In this document: positions 24,754-33,113 of the stretch, in pieces | Numbering within the stretch: the stretch's first letter is position 1 | How the letters are laid out: each line of letters begins with the position of its first letter | NCBI GenBank assembly: GCA_028279065.1 | Contig: JANQSY010000073.1 | Location: 1 to 44,895 of the forward strand | Length of the DNA stretch: 44,895 nt | From: Cytophagales bacterium | GTDB lineage: Bacteria > Bacteroidota > Bacteroidia > Cytophagales > CCMP332 | Reading direction: 5' to 3' | Made by a program: the position numbers and the translations under genes | The notes under the pieces: generated by a model | Databases searched by the model: none | The model's input: the letters and a program-made list of their open reading frames with translations, nothing else | Told to the model about the DNA's origin: nothing

Positions 24754-26241
24754 TCAATGTCTGATCATGATTTTGCTTGAAACTGTTTCTCCAGTGTCCC
24801 TTAGTTCAGCCCGAATAATATAAAGGCCATTTGGTACCTCGCTCAGGTCGATGTTTTCAAGATCTTGCGTTTTATATATGGAATTTCCCAATAGGTCGAT
24901 TATTTCAAGGGATCGAAAAGATTCGTGAGACGAGATTGAGATACGGGAGGAGGTTGGGTTGGGGTAGAATGTAAAAACGGTTGACTTGCCAATGGGAACT
25001 TCAATATCAACGGTTGTGTTCCCCAAACTATCAAATCTTACAATCTTTAGTCTTTCGACATCCCAATTTATACTCCCATCATCTACGGATAGCACCGTTC
25101 GTTCGGAATGACCGGTAAACAAGAATCCACCCTTGGCGGTCAATGAAATATTATTTGCTCCATGCGTACCCCAGGACCATGGCACTTTCCTGGTCCAAAT
25201 TTCATTAAAGTCATTGCCCAGCTTTATTATTTCCTGATGTGCCCCTTCAATTAAGCAGGTATTCATCCATGGTGTATAACATGCATAACCGAAGGATGAA
25301 ATGATCAGGTTGCCACCATGCTCCTTTTTGAAGTATACCGGAACAAATGCTTTCGTATATGTCGTATCACCCTGCCAGTAAGTCAATGGGCTTAAATAAG
25401 ATCTGAGATTCGGATTTCGAATTGTATCCCCATTCTTATTAAATTCAAATAGACTCCCCATGACAGTGAAGTCATCCCACAATAAAAATGGTTCATAGTA
25501 TTGAAACCCTACCAGATAGGTAGAATCCACGGTTAAAACCTCCATTGCTTGGTGGAATACTGCGCTCCCATATAGATGATCATATGTCTTTCTCCAGATT
25601 ATGTTTCCATCTCTGCTTACTTTTATTAAAAGAGGAATAGTTTCACCAAGCATGCTTCCGGGTAAAGTATCCGAACCGACAAGTATGTAGCCTGAGTCCA
25701 GAGCAACATCGAAACCATTGATTTTTTCTTGAAGAGCAAAAGAGTTAGTGAGATTACCAATGCTATCATACTCATGAATTTTTGAAGGTCCGGACTGTTT
25801 TGAGAGAATTAAAACGGCGAATTTTCCCGAATCCAATTCTTTTACCTCCAGGCCCCCGAGAGAAAAATCGGTGGAGCTCGAGTCGAAAGTCGGATTTAGC
25901 CAGGAATAATTGCCTATTGAATCCATCTCGGCAACATATGTAAGGTTATCCTTTGTCCCAACGACTAAAAAGTTCCCATTTGATCTTGTAAGAACCTGAA
26001 AGGGCTTTCTTCCATCTGCTATCAGAGTATCCCAGATTGTATTCCCCAATGGGTCAGTTTTTAAAAGGTAAGGGCCTGATGCGGTCCTGTTTATGCTGAA
26101 AAGATTGCCTGAGGGAAGTTCATGAGTTGCAACACCCTGCACATTTTGCCCCTGTGGTTTTTCATAGTACTTGTTGAATCGGATTTGCTGTCCTTCAGAT
26201 AAAAAGGGTAATAGAAGTAGGGGTATGATAAACCATCTCAT
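24754..26241 (-). CDS. Secreted repeat protein with T9SS sorting domain
   Basis: This 495-residue protein has a signal peptide at 1-17 (ending LSEGQ). The body contains recurrent 'LPSGNLFSINR', 'RSNGNFLVVGT' and 'AKGGFLFTGHSE' segments, typical of delta-60-like or beta-propeller repeats in Bacteroidota surface proteins. The C-terminal ~75 residues are a type IX sorting domain ('FTFYPNPTSSRISIS ... PNGLYIIRAEL ... KIMIRH'). No catalytic motif was found. It is the first of three consecutive T9SS genes. Confidence 0.83.
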   Translation of the reverse strand: MRWFIIPLLLLPFLSEGQQIRFNKYYEKPQGQNVQGVATHELPSGNLFSINRTASGPYLLKTDPLGNTIWDTLIADGRKPFQVLTRSNGNFLVVGTKDNLTYVAEMDSIGNYSWLNPTFDSSSTDFSLGGLEVKELDSGKFAVLILSKQSGPSKIHEYDSIGNLTNSFALQEKINGFDVALDSGYILVGSDTLPGSMLGETIPLLIKVSRDGNIIWRKTYDHLYGSAVFHQAMEVLTVDSTYLVGFQYYEPFLLWDDFTVMGSLFEFNKNGDTIRNPNLRSYLSPLTYWQGDTTYTKAFVPVYFKKEHGGNLIISSFGYACYTPWMNTCLIEGAHQEIIKLGNDFNEIWTRKVPWSWGTHGANNISLTAKGGFLFTGHSERTVLSVDDGSINWDVERLKIVRFDSLGNTTVDIEVPIGKSTVFTFYPNPTSSRISISSHESFRSLEIIDLLGNSIYKTQDLENIDLSEVPNGLYIIRAELRDTGETVSSKIMIRH

Positions 26242-26278
26242 GTCATTAGGATCAGCCTCTTAATTTACAAATTTTCTG

Positions 26279-26896
26279 CTATTTAAGGTATTCTTCGATC
26301 ATTTCGATGGTCTCTTCGTATTCACCGATCATCATCATCTGCGTTCCCCAGAGATCCTGTCTGACCTGAGCAATGAGTACCACCGCCTCCCGATATTTAG
26401 TTTCTGAGTCGAAATTCAGGAACTTTTCGAGGTAAAGGTTTCGGATCGAATAAATATCATTTTGATCGTTGTAGACCTGCGAGATCTCTTCCAGCAGTTC
26501 CAAATCCATTCCGATCAGAACATTCCCTGATTTGGCAGCATCAAACATGCTATGCCTGGGGTTATAATCACCAATACCTTTCCAATCCGGCAGGCGTTCA
26601 AGCATGGGACGATCAAAGAAGTTTTCTGCCATTACCTCTTCAGTAAGATCCTTTCTGAGACTATCGAATGCCCGGAGAAAGGACTTGCGGGTCTCATGAA
26701 GCCTTCTGGCATCCCTAAGGTTTATTTCAAGCTCCTTTTTGATCCCGTGGAGAGCTTCCTTTCTATCCCTCTTTAACCTTTCGTTTGAGCTCCATTCGGA
26801 AAGAAGCATTCCCAGCCATACCCCGAGAAGGACGATGATGAGTTCGACCAGGTATTCTCCAACTCTGGATTTCTTGATATTGGGCAGTAACTTCAT
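26279..26896 (-). CDS. DUF6090-like membrane protein
   Basis: The 205-residue protein has one N-terminal TM (about 15-31, 'YLVELIIVLLGVWLGMLLSEW') followed by a long helical region. That region includes 'RDRKEALHGIKKELEINLRDAR' (abridged), the hallmark pattern of DUF6090. Function unknown. Its ATG overlaps the YHS gene stop by 4 bp, so the two are coupled. Confidence 0.78.
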   Translation of the reverse strand: MKLLPNIKKSRVGEYLVELIIVLLGVWLGMLLSEWSSNERLKRDRKEALHGIKKELEINLRDARRLHETRKSFLRAFDSLRKDLTEEVMAENFFDRPMLERLPDWKGIGDYNPRHSMFDAAKSGNVLIGMDLELLEEISQVYNDQNDIYSIRNLYLEKFLNFDSETKYREAVVLIAQVRQDLWGTQMMMIGEYEETIEMIEEYLK

Positions 26897-27369
26897 TGGA
26901 ACTTGATCTTCTTCCAGTTTTGATCGGCTTTTTTTCTCAGCTCTTCCGTATCCTCCTTCAGCCAGGCTTTCATGGTATTGTTGAAGTAAGCATTGTAAAA
27001 TAGGTACAGCTTGCCATCCCTGATCTCAAAGGTTTCAGGGTTGATATCAACTTTTTCTCCAGTCTGGCCCATGGCATATGCACACCAACCTCCGTACTGA
27101 GGTATGAACTTCTCCGGATGATTGTTGAAGGAGACCAGGTTGCCTTCAGAAGCAAAATGGTATGTAGCCCCATCCACCTTGAGGGCGTATTTTTCAATTC
27201 CCTTTTTTGGTTTTCCATTGAAATACTCCACCACATCATATCCATAAGCAACTATGCCCTTTTTCAGATTGTAATCTATCTCTTGCGCATGGAGTGATAA
27301 AGTGAATAACACAAGGCCGGAAAACAAAAGGTAAAACTTCAGGATGCAGGTTCTTTGGATCAAAAGCAT
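26893..27369 (-). CDS. Exported YHS domain protein
   Basis: This 158-residue protein has a signal peptide at about 1-29 (ending LSLHAQ). The YHS-type domain follows: 'GIVAYGYDVVEYFNGKP', 'HFASEGNLVSFNNHPEKFIP', 'YGGWCAYAMGQTG' and 'KLYLFYNAYF'. YHS domains are small, Cys-containing, possibly metal-binding folds. It probably lies in the periplasm. It is first in a two-gene operon with the DUF6090-like gene and divergent from the outer-membrane pair. Confidence 0.85.
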   Translation of the reverse strand: MLLIQRTCILKFYLLFSGLVLFTLSLHAQEIDYNLKKGIVAYGYDVVEYFNGKPKKGIEKYALKVDGATYHFASEGNLVSFNNHPEKFIPQYGGWCAYAMGQTGEKVDINPETFEIRDGKLYLFYNAYFNNTMKAWLKEDTEELRKKADQNWKKIKFQ

Positions 27370-27464
27370 TCCAAATCAGGGTTTATAATTTGAATAAAAT
27401 ATGAATATTTTCACAAGTAGTTTAATGAGGCCCCAACAAACCTGAAAAGCCTACTTTTGAAAGA

Positions 27465-28586
27465 ATGACCATGAAACAGCTGATACTAGCTACATTTCTT
27501 TGTTTGGCCGCCACGCCGGCAATCTCCCAAATATTTAGTAATAAGGAGGTTTCAAAGAAACACCAAGATAAGATCGACAGCCTAAAGGAATCTGAATATC
27601 CCTACATTCTACCGATATGGGGCTCTAAGGCTACTGCGGCAGGATTTTCTCTTCCTCTGTCTGCAGGTCTGGGTCTCAATTACCTTTGGCAGGAGTCCTC
27701 CATCATCATCGAAAACCTGAATGTGGGGTTTAACGGGGGGCAGATGTACAATCTCGATAATATTGTGCGCTTTGATGAGGCCATCAGCCGGTCGGCGGGT
27801 TTGAATGTACGGCCCGATGTTTGGCTTTTTCCTTTCCTAAATGTTTATGGTATCCTGGCCGCAGTCCGAACCAGTACCGATGTAAATTTTGGGGTTTGGA
27901 TACCGGATACCACCTCTTACAGGGAGTTATTCTCTGCAAGTACCACGGCGGATTTCAATGGAACAACCTTTGGATTTGGATTAACCCCGACAATCGGAAT
28001 TGCCGGTGGGTTTTTGGCTGTTGACATGAATTTCACCTGGACCGATCTGGATGCCTTGTCCCAACCAGCCCAGGCCTTCGTGATCGCACCGCGGTTTGGA
28101 AAGTCCTTCAGGGTCAGTAAGAGGAGATTGGACCGAAGCGTGGCTGTCTGGGTCGGTGCCTTCCGCTTGAATATCAGAAGCGAAACAGCGGGATCGATTC
28201 CTTTGAGCGATCTAAGCGATTTTGAAGAGGTTTTTGGCAAGATCGATGAAGGGAAAATGCGGGTTGAGGATGCTCAGGTCAGACTCGATGAATGGTGGAA
28301 TGGTTTGACGGATCAGGAGCAGGCGATTAGGGAGCCGATCTATGACAAGGCCAATAACTTGTTGCAAAGGACTTACGAGGTTCTGAACGATGCCGAAAAC
28401 GCAGCTGAAAATGTTGAGAGTTCGACGGTTCAATACACTTTGGACAAACGTCAAAAGAACCTCTGGAACATGGTTGTCGGTGCGCAATACCAGCATAACA
28501 AGCATTTTATGATCCGGGCCGAGTATGGTTTTCTGGGCAGCAGGGACCAGCTTCTTGTAGGTCTTCAGTATAGATTCGGACTCTAA
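27465..28586 (+). CDS. Outer-membrane barrel protein with a helical insertion
   Basis: This 373-residue protein has a signal peptide at 1-21 (ending PAISQ; a second ATG two codons in is equally possible). Strands alternate between residues 60 and 240 and resume at 333-373, ending in 'LLVGLQYRFGL'. Between them, residues ~250-330 form a highly charged helical segment ('FEEVFGKIDEGKMRVEDAQV', 'YDKANNLLQRTYEVLNDAEN'), unusual inside a barrel. Function unknown. The downstream barrel gene starts 3 bp after the stop, so the two form an operon. Confidence 0.65.
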   Translation: MTMKQLILATFLCLAATPAISQIFSNKEVSKKHQDKIDSLKESEYPYILPIWGSKATAAGFSLPLSAGLGLNYLWQESSIIIENLNVGFNGGQMYNLDNIVRFDEAISRSAGLNVRPDVWLFPFLNVYGILAAVRTSTDVNFGVWIPDTTSYRELFSASTTADFNGTTFGFGLTPTIGIAGGFLAVDMNFTWTDLDALSQPAQAFVIAPRFGKSFRVSKRRLDRSVAVWVGAFRLNIRSETAGSIPLSDLSDFEEVFGKIDEGKMRVEDAQVRLDEWWNGLTDQEQAIREPIYDKANNLLQRTYEVLNDAENAAENVESSTVQYTLDKRQKNLWNMVVGAQYQHNKHFMIRAEYGFLGSRDQLLVGLQYRFGL

Positions 28587-28589
28587 ACA

Positions 28590-29744
28590 TTGAAGCCCTT
28601 TCTTTTATTGCTTGGGTTGCTTGTTCTTTTATCCACCGGAACATACGGTCAGGATCAGGAACCGAACGATAAGAAAGCAACAAGAAAGGCAGAAAAGGAG
28701 CGAAAGGTGAGGGAAGGGAGAACCATGTTCACCCCGTTGGCCGGACCAGCGTATACTCCGGAGCTCGGTGGGGTCATCGCTGCGACGGCAATGATCTCTT
28801 ACAAGACCAACCGATTTGACAGTCTTATCCAACGGTCTTCAAGTCCAATAACCTTTGGTGCCAGCACCACGGGCGCGGTCTTTTTTTCCAATATCAATAC
28901 CACCTTCTGGTTCAAGGACAAGCTGAGGATCTACTCGGATTTTTGGGGTAAGGATATGCCGGATAACTATTGGGGTGTCGGCTATGATAATGCTTCCAAC
29001 ATTGAGCAAGGGGATTCCACAACTGCTTATACCAGATCATGGCTTTGGTTCAACCCAAGGTTCCTGTACCAGTTCAAAAAGCACAATTTCGTCGGGCTTA
29101 ATGTAGACATCAACTATACCGAGGCATCGGATGTCAATCCTTTGATGGAGGAAGATGAAACCTATATTAAGTACAAGGACAAGCCCTTTAATTCCGGAAT
29201 AGGAGTTATTTACCAATTTGACTCTAGAGATGTTCCGGTGAACGCCTGGGAAGGATATTATCTAAATGTAGCTTATACTCTTTTTAGGGATGTTATCGGC
29301 AGTCAGAACAACTATGATATCCTTCTTGTGGATTTCCGGACCTATCAGAATATAGGAAACAGGATGGGTAGCACTTTGGCCCTACAGGTCAAGACAAGGT
29401 TGGGTAGGGGAGATGTTCCATGGGGCGATATGTCACAATTGGGGACGCCTTTCGACCTGCGCGGCTATTACTGGGGCCGGTACAGGGATGAATCCCTGGT
29501 TTTTGGAATTGTGGAGTACCGGAGAATGTTCATGAAAGCCGATGGGCAACTTTCAAAATCAGGCTTGGTTTGGTGGGCCGGGGCGGGATCAATCGGGACT
29601 GATCCGTCCACTTTTACCAATTGGATACCGAATCTGGGAATAGGTTACAGACTTGAAGTACAACCGAGAATGAATCTTAGGATCGACATCGGGGTGGGAA
29701 GGGAATCTGCCGGTTTCTATTTCAATTTCAATGAGGCATTCTAA
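28590..29744 (+). CDS. Omp85/BamA-like outer-membrane barrel protein without POTRA domains
   Basis: The only start giving a signal peptide is the TTG at 28590, yielding MKPFLLLLGLLVLLSTGTYG. The 384-residue protein lacks room for POTRA repeats and goes straight to the barrel. 'GIGVIYQFDSRDVPVNAWEG' matches the conserved D-R-D/P..G element of surface-antigen (D15/Omp85) barrels, followed by 'YLNVAYTLFRDVIGS' and 'DLRGYYWGRYRDESLVFGIVE' (abridged), the region equivalent to the 'RGY..G....G' motif. It ends in 'FYFNFNEAF', with a terminal aromatic as in outer-membrane proteins. It probably inserts into or secretes across the outer membrane; the substrate is unknown. Confidence 0.8.
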   Translation: MKPFLLLLGLLVLLSTGTYGQDQEPNDKKATRKAEKERKVREGRTMFTPLAGPAYTPELGGVIAATAMISYKTNRFDSLIQRSSSPITFGASTTGAVFFSNINTTFWFKDKLRIYSDFWGKDMPDNYWGVGYDNASNIEQGDSTTAYTRSWLWFNPRFLYQFKKHNFVGLNVDINYTEASDVNPLMEEDETYIKYKDKPFNSGIGVIYQFDSRDVPVNAWEGYYLNVAYTLFRDVIGSQNNYDILLVDFRTYQNIGNRMGSTLALQVKTRLGRGDVPWGDMSQLGTPFDLRGYYWGRYRDESLVFGIVEYRRMFMKADGQLSKSGLVWWAGAGSIGTDPSTFTNWIPNLGIGYRLEVQPRMNLRIDIGVGRESAGFYFNFNEAF

Positions 29745-29935
29745 TATCTCATAAAGGGATTTTTAATGATGGGGGCGACTTGAATCCTGATGTTCCGTCG
29801 GGCCACAAAATCCTCAGACTTGATGATTGAATACTGAGGTTCAACCCTGAGCTTAGTGGGCATTTTTCCCCACTTTGTTGTTTTTGTTATCCCGAGCCCA
29901 ATTGGAAATGTTACCCGGTTCCAAGTCTCTTGCTC
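29741..29935 (-). pseudogene. C-terminal remnant of an outer-membrane protein gene
   Basis: The minus strand just after the sulfatase encodes 'WNRVTFPIGLGITKTTK', 'GKMPTKLRVEPQYSII' and 'RRNIRIQVAPIIKNPF', then a TAG at 29741. This matches the last ~60 residues of the outer-membrane 'neuromedin-U-like'/porin proteins (pattern W.vPiGlGi.KT.kiGk.P.k....YsvI...DF) that often follow arylsulfatases. No signal peptide or other barrel strands precede it, and the frame runs back into the sulfatase gene in another frame. The rest of the gene therefore appears deleted. The stop overlaps the stop of the convergent barrel gene. Confidence 0.6.
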
Positions 29936-30008
29936 AAAAACCAAAAGAGGGCAAAGGAGAATAGTCCCCAATGCCCTCAATGCTATCTGTCCTAACAAAG
30001 TCCCGGGG

Positions 30009-31724
30009 TCAATGTCCCCAATCCCCGTCAACCTTCAGTGAAGGGTCATCGAATTTGATATACTCGTTGACATCAAAGGGCATAGCCTTCATATTCTTCT
30101 CGATCATGGTCTTGATCTCCTTGGTTTCAGGCCTTGCATTTGAAATTCCGGTCAAAGGAATTCCCTTGGCATTGGATTTATCGGGATACTCCATCTTCAT
30201 CATTTCATGACGGATCTTCATCCTGGTAAACTGCCCTTGAGTGTGGATCAGTGGAACCAGGTGTGGGTTCTCTTCCCTCGGGTCCTGATAGAGGTCATAG
30301 AATGAAGCCGCAATTCCGGTCGCAGCCCCCGGGTCATCCGATATAATATGCCTCTTATATCTTCCTTTGATGATTGCTGCCAGGGTATGTCCTTGATACA
30401 CATATACATAATCCCGTCTTCCATGGGTATCTCCATTCAGAAAAATGGCAGTTTGATCTACACCATCGATCACCCTGTCTGTTGGAATGTATTGAGCGGC
30501 ACCAGCGATTCGCGCAAATGTGGTATATAGGTCGGTCACATGGATGATATCACCAACCAATTGTCCCGGAGCAATTGTCCCGGGCCACATGGCCATAGCT
30601 GGGGGCCTGATCCCGCCTTCGGTAAAGTCGCCCTTTCCACCACGGAACATGATCTCGGTCATCGCCCATCCAGGAGGCGGATTGTGGACCATTGGTCCAT
30701 TATCGGCCATGATGACCACAAGGGTATTCTCTTCGATTTTAAGATCTTTCAGGGTTTGCATCATCCGGCCTATCCAGGCATCAAGTCTGGCGTAGGCATT
30801 TGGAACCTTCCCTCCGTTGAGTGAGGATTTCATTGGTTCAGGGGCAAGGAAATTCAGGAAATTTGGCCAATACTCCACAAAAAATGGTTTTTTGGCGGCT
30901 GCCTGGCGACGAATGAAATCAAGACTTCTTTCTTCAGACTCTGCCATCATTTTGCTAAAACACTCGCTGCCCAGTCCGCACCATTCTTTGGCCTGCTCTC
31001 CTTTTTTACCCTCCAGGATCTGTACCCAGCCTTTAGGCAGCAAGCCGGGCTCATCCAGTTTGTAAGGGTCAGGTGGCGACTGCTCAGGATGAAAACCAAG
31101 AACGGCATTTGCGGCTGTCCCCATTGGATCATAGAGTGAGGTGATCTGGTTCATGGGAGTGAAGAAGGCCTCGTCAAATCCCTGGTTGTGCAGATAACTT
31201 TCCTCGATATCGCCGAGATGTCCCTTTCCAAAGTGGGCTGTTGCATAACCTGCCTGGGAAAGAATTTCCGCTATGGTAACTTCTTCTCCGGCTAGTCCGG
31301 AAAATTCATGTGGCATACCAACCACGCCCATTCCGTTTCGAACCGGATGTCTTCCGGTAAGAAAAGCCGCCCTCGTTGGTGTACAGGCAGGCTCAGAATA
31401 CATCCTGGTAAAATTGATTCCCTGGTCTGCGAGGCTATTGATGTTCGGCGTTGAATAACCCAGGGCTTTTTGAATTTCAGGAAATCCAACGGATCCGAAT
31501 TGCTGATCATCCCAAAGGACATATATGATATTTGGAGGATTACCCCCGTTTTTCTTCCTGAGCTTTTCCAGCCTGGCATCCAGATCCTGGTCCTCCTGAG
31601 CCCAGCGTTCCCCGTTTTGAGATTCAAGGATATAGAACTCAGCATCGTGAATAATTTTCTCTTGAGTGTATCCAAATTTTGGTAGGGCAAGGATAAGTGC
31701 AAGCCCCGCTATCAGTATTCTCAT
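30009..31724 (-). CDS. Arylsulfatase (S1 sulfatase family)
   Basis: This 571-residue sulfatase has a signal peptide at 1-20 (ending FGYTQ). The formylglycine site is C114 in 'CTPTRAAFLTGR', a Cys-type site that needs an FGE-like maturase. Metal ligands include D72-D73 ('LWDDQ') and D-N in 'MADNGP'. 'HFGKGHLG' carries the active-site Lys and His. The substrate is unknown; marine sulfated polysaccharides or small sulfate esters are possible. A partner outer-membrane gene once followed and is now a remnant. Confidence 0.93.
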   Translation of the reverse strand: MRILIAGLALILALPKFGYTQEKIIHDAEFYILESQNGERWAQEDQDLDARLEKLRKKNGGNPPNIIYVLWDDQQFGSVGFPEIQKALGYSTPNINSLADQGINFTRMYSEPACTPTRAAFLTGRHPVRNGMGVVGMPHEFSGLAGEEVTIAEILSQAGYATAHFGKGHLGDIEESYLHNQGFDEAFFTPMNQITSLYDPMGTAANAVLGFHPEQSPPDPYKLDEPGLLPKGWVQILEGKKGEQAKEWCGLGSECFSKMMAESEERSLDFIRRQAAAKKPFFVEYWPNFLNFLAPEPMKSSLNGGKVPNAYARLDAWIGRMMQTLKDLKIEENTLVVIMADNGPMVHNPPPGWAMTEIMFRGGKGDFTEGGIRPPAMAMWPGTIAPGQLVGDIIHVTDLYTTFARIAGAAQYIPTDRVIDGVDQTAIFLNGDTHGRRDYVYVYQGHTLAAIIKGRYKRHIISDDPGAATGIAASFYDLYQDPREENPHLVPLIHTQGQFTRMKIRHEMMKMEYPDKSNAKGIPLTGISNARPETKEIKTMIEKNMKAMPFDVNEYIKFDDPSLKVDGDWGH

Positions 31725-31797
31725 TTTAGATAAATTTGGCTACTAAGTAAAGAAAGATAGGCCTGAAAAGTTTGATTGAAGTACTATAAAGCCAAGA

Positions 31798-32568
31798 TTA
31801 GATCTTTTTCAGGATGTTTTTGAAACGGGTGCCGCTGATATAATGATCTTCAAGCAAAACACCATCCTTGATCAAAGCAAAGGTGCCAAACCCAGAAGGT
31901 GCTTTTTTCGCTTCTTCAGGAGTCTTGATCTCCTTCAATTTTAGTTCGATTCCTTCGTCCATTGCAATTCCCACCAGAGCGGTGAGGCAGCTGTCATGCC
32001 ATGGACACTGGTTTGAGTACACTATATTCCATCCCTGGTATTCATCCAGATTTTCCTCCCAATTGTTGATCTTGGGTTTCGGAGTTGCTTTGTCGAATGG
32101 GAAATACATTAGTTCGAATCTGCCCTTTGTATCAGAAACTTGATAGCCCCTTTGTTTAAAGATCTTCGAATCAGCCAACCAGGATCCATTACTCGTGAAA
32201 GTGCAGACTCCTGCCTTTTTTAGGTCCCTTGCTGCTTTTTCACAGTACCCGATCAAAGCATTGCCTACACCCGAAGCCCTGTCTTTTTTTGACTTGACCA
32301 TAATGCAATGAATGAAGAGGAAATTAACCGCTGCAACTGGCCTCCAGGCGTGTTCTGCAGGGGCATACTCGATAAAGCCCAGCTGCTTTCCCTTTTCGTC
32401 CTCAGCGGTCACCAACCTCAGGCCATTTTTGTGCTGCTTTTGATACCAGGCTTTCTTTTCCTGGAAACCATTTGATTTGGTATCCAAAATGCAATAGAGG
32501 CTTTTTTTGCCAATATTGTCTGGGTCTGTTTCGATCAAATTGATCTGGTTTGATGCCATCTCTTTCAT
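31798..32568 (-). CDS. GNAT N-acetyltransferase fused to a YoaP-like domain
   Basis: The 256-residue protein has a GNAT fold at ~20-150 (acetyl-CoA loop region 'KKDRASGVGNALIGYCEKAA', then 'GYQVSDTKGRFELM'). A C-terminal YoaP-like/thioredoxin-like domain follows from ~165: 'YSNQCPWHDSCLTALVGIA' with two cysteines, then 'FGTFALIKDGVLLEDHYISG' (abridged). The same pairing exists in Bacillus YoaP. The acceptor substrate is unknown. An ATG three codons later is an equally good start. It lies after the RRM gene terminator, so it probably has its own promoter. Confidence 0.8.
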   Translation of the reverse strand: MKEMASNQINLIETDPDNIGKKSLYCILDTKSNGFQEKKAWYQKQHKNGLRLVTAEDEKGKQLGFIEYAPAEHAWRPVAAVNFLFIHCIMVKSKKDRASGVGNALIGYCEKAARDLKKAGVCTFTSNGSWLADSKIFKQRGYQVSDTKGRFELMYFPFDKATPKPKINNWEENLDEYQGWNIVYSNQCPWHDSCLTALVGIAMDEGIELKLKEIKTPEEAKKAPSGFGTFALIKDGVLLEDHYISGTRFKNILKKI

Positions 32569-32633
32569 TTTGGAAACGAATTTTCAAAAAAGTCTCTCAA
32601 GGAAAAATGGCATTCATCAGAAGAAAAATTGAC

Positions 32634-32662
32634 AAAAAAACGGCTTCCTTTTTAGGAAGCCG
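32634..32662 (-). terminator. Rho-independent terminator of the RRM gene
   Basis: On the minus strand, CGGCTTCC (32662-32655), loop TAAAAA and GGAAGCCG (32648-32641) form a perfect 8-bp stem followed directly by TTTTTTT (32640-32634). It starts 28 nt after the RRM stop codon. Confidence 0.92.
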
Positions 32663-32689
32663 TGGCAAAAAAATCTTAAGATTTGGTAT

Positions 32690-32938
32690 CTACTCGTCTT
32701 TCGGTCGTGCTTTTTTTACGACCATGTTCCTTCCTTTGTTTTCGGACTCGTTCAATTGGTCAATCGCGGCTAAAGCCTCTTCCTCATTTGGCATCTCAAC
32801 GAAACCAAATCCTTTGGAACGACCAGAGAATTTGTCCTTAATGATGGTAACAGAGTCAACCTGTCCATGTCCTTCGAAAAGTGCTCTGAGATCATCTTCC
32901 TGGACTGAGTATTCCAGGTTTGCTACAAAAATGTTCAT
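32690..32938 (-). CDS. RRM-type RNA-binding protein
   Basis: This 82-residue protein is a single RNA recognition motif with RNP2 'IFVANL' (3-8) and RNP1 'KGFGFVEM' (42-49), including the aromatic residues that stack on RNA. Such proteins are common in Bacteroidota and cyanobacteria, are often cold- or stress-induced, and may act as RNA chaperones. It has a clear terminator and a long leader of more than 30 nt, and is probably monocistronic and well expressed. Confidence 0.94.
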   Translation of the reverse strand: MNIFVANLEYSVQEDDLRALFEGHGQVDSVTIIKDKFSGRSKGFGFVEMPNEEEALAAIDQLNESENKGRNMVVKKARPKDE

Positions 32939-32981
32939 GAAAAAAAAGTGTTAGTGAAAAATTGAAATGTTTTAGATCGGT

Positions 32982-33015
32982 AAATTTTATAACCTGTAAA
33001 AATCGCCCCATCAAA
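32982..33015 (-). promoter_or_regulatory. Candidate promoter of the RRM gene
   Basis: On the minus strand, TTTG (33015-33012) is followed after 20 bp by TATAAAATTT (32991-32982). The first fits the Bacteroidota -33 element; the second is a sigma-70-like -7/-10 variant. A perfect palindrome ACATTT-T-AAATGT (33038-33050) lies just upstream. Confidence 0.4.
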
Positions 33016-33058
33016 GGAACGTGGGTTAAATATAATCACATTTTAAATGTAAACACTT

Positions 33059-33096
33059 CCGCTCATGAAAATGGGGATACTTCTGTTTTCGAGCGG
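33059..33096 (-). terminator. Long bulged hairpin after the lipoprotein gene
   Basis: CCGCTC (33059-33064) pairs with GAGCGG (33091-33096). After a 2-nt bulge, GAAAA (33067-33071) pairs with TTTTC (33086-33090) around a 14-nt loop. It begins 17 nt after the stop of the 33114 gene. There is no U-tract, so the terminator role is positional. Confidence 0.4.
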
Positions 33097-33113
33097 CTTG
33101 GGATATTGAGACT

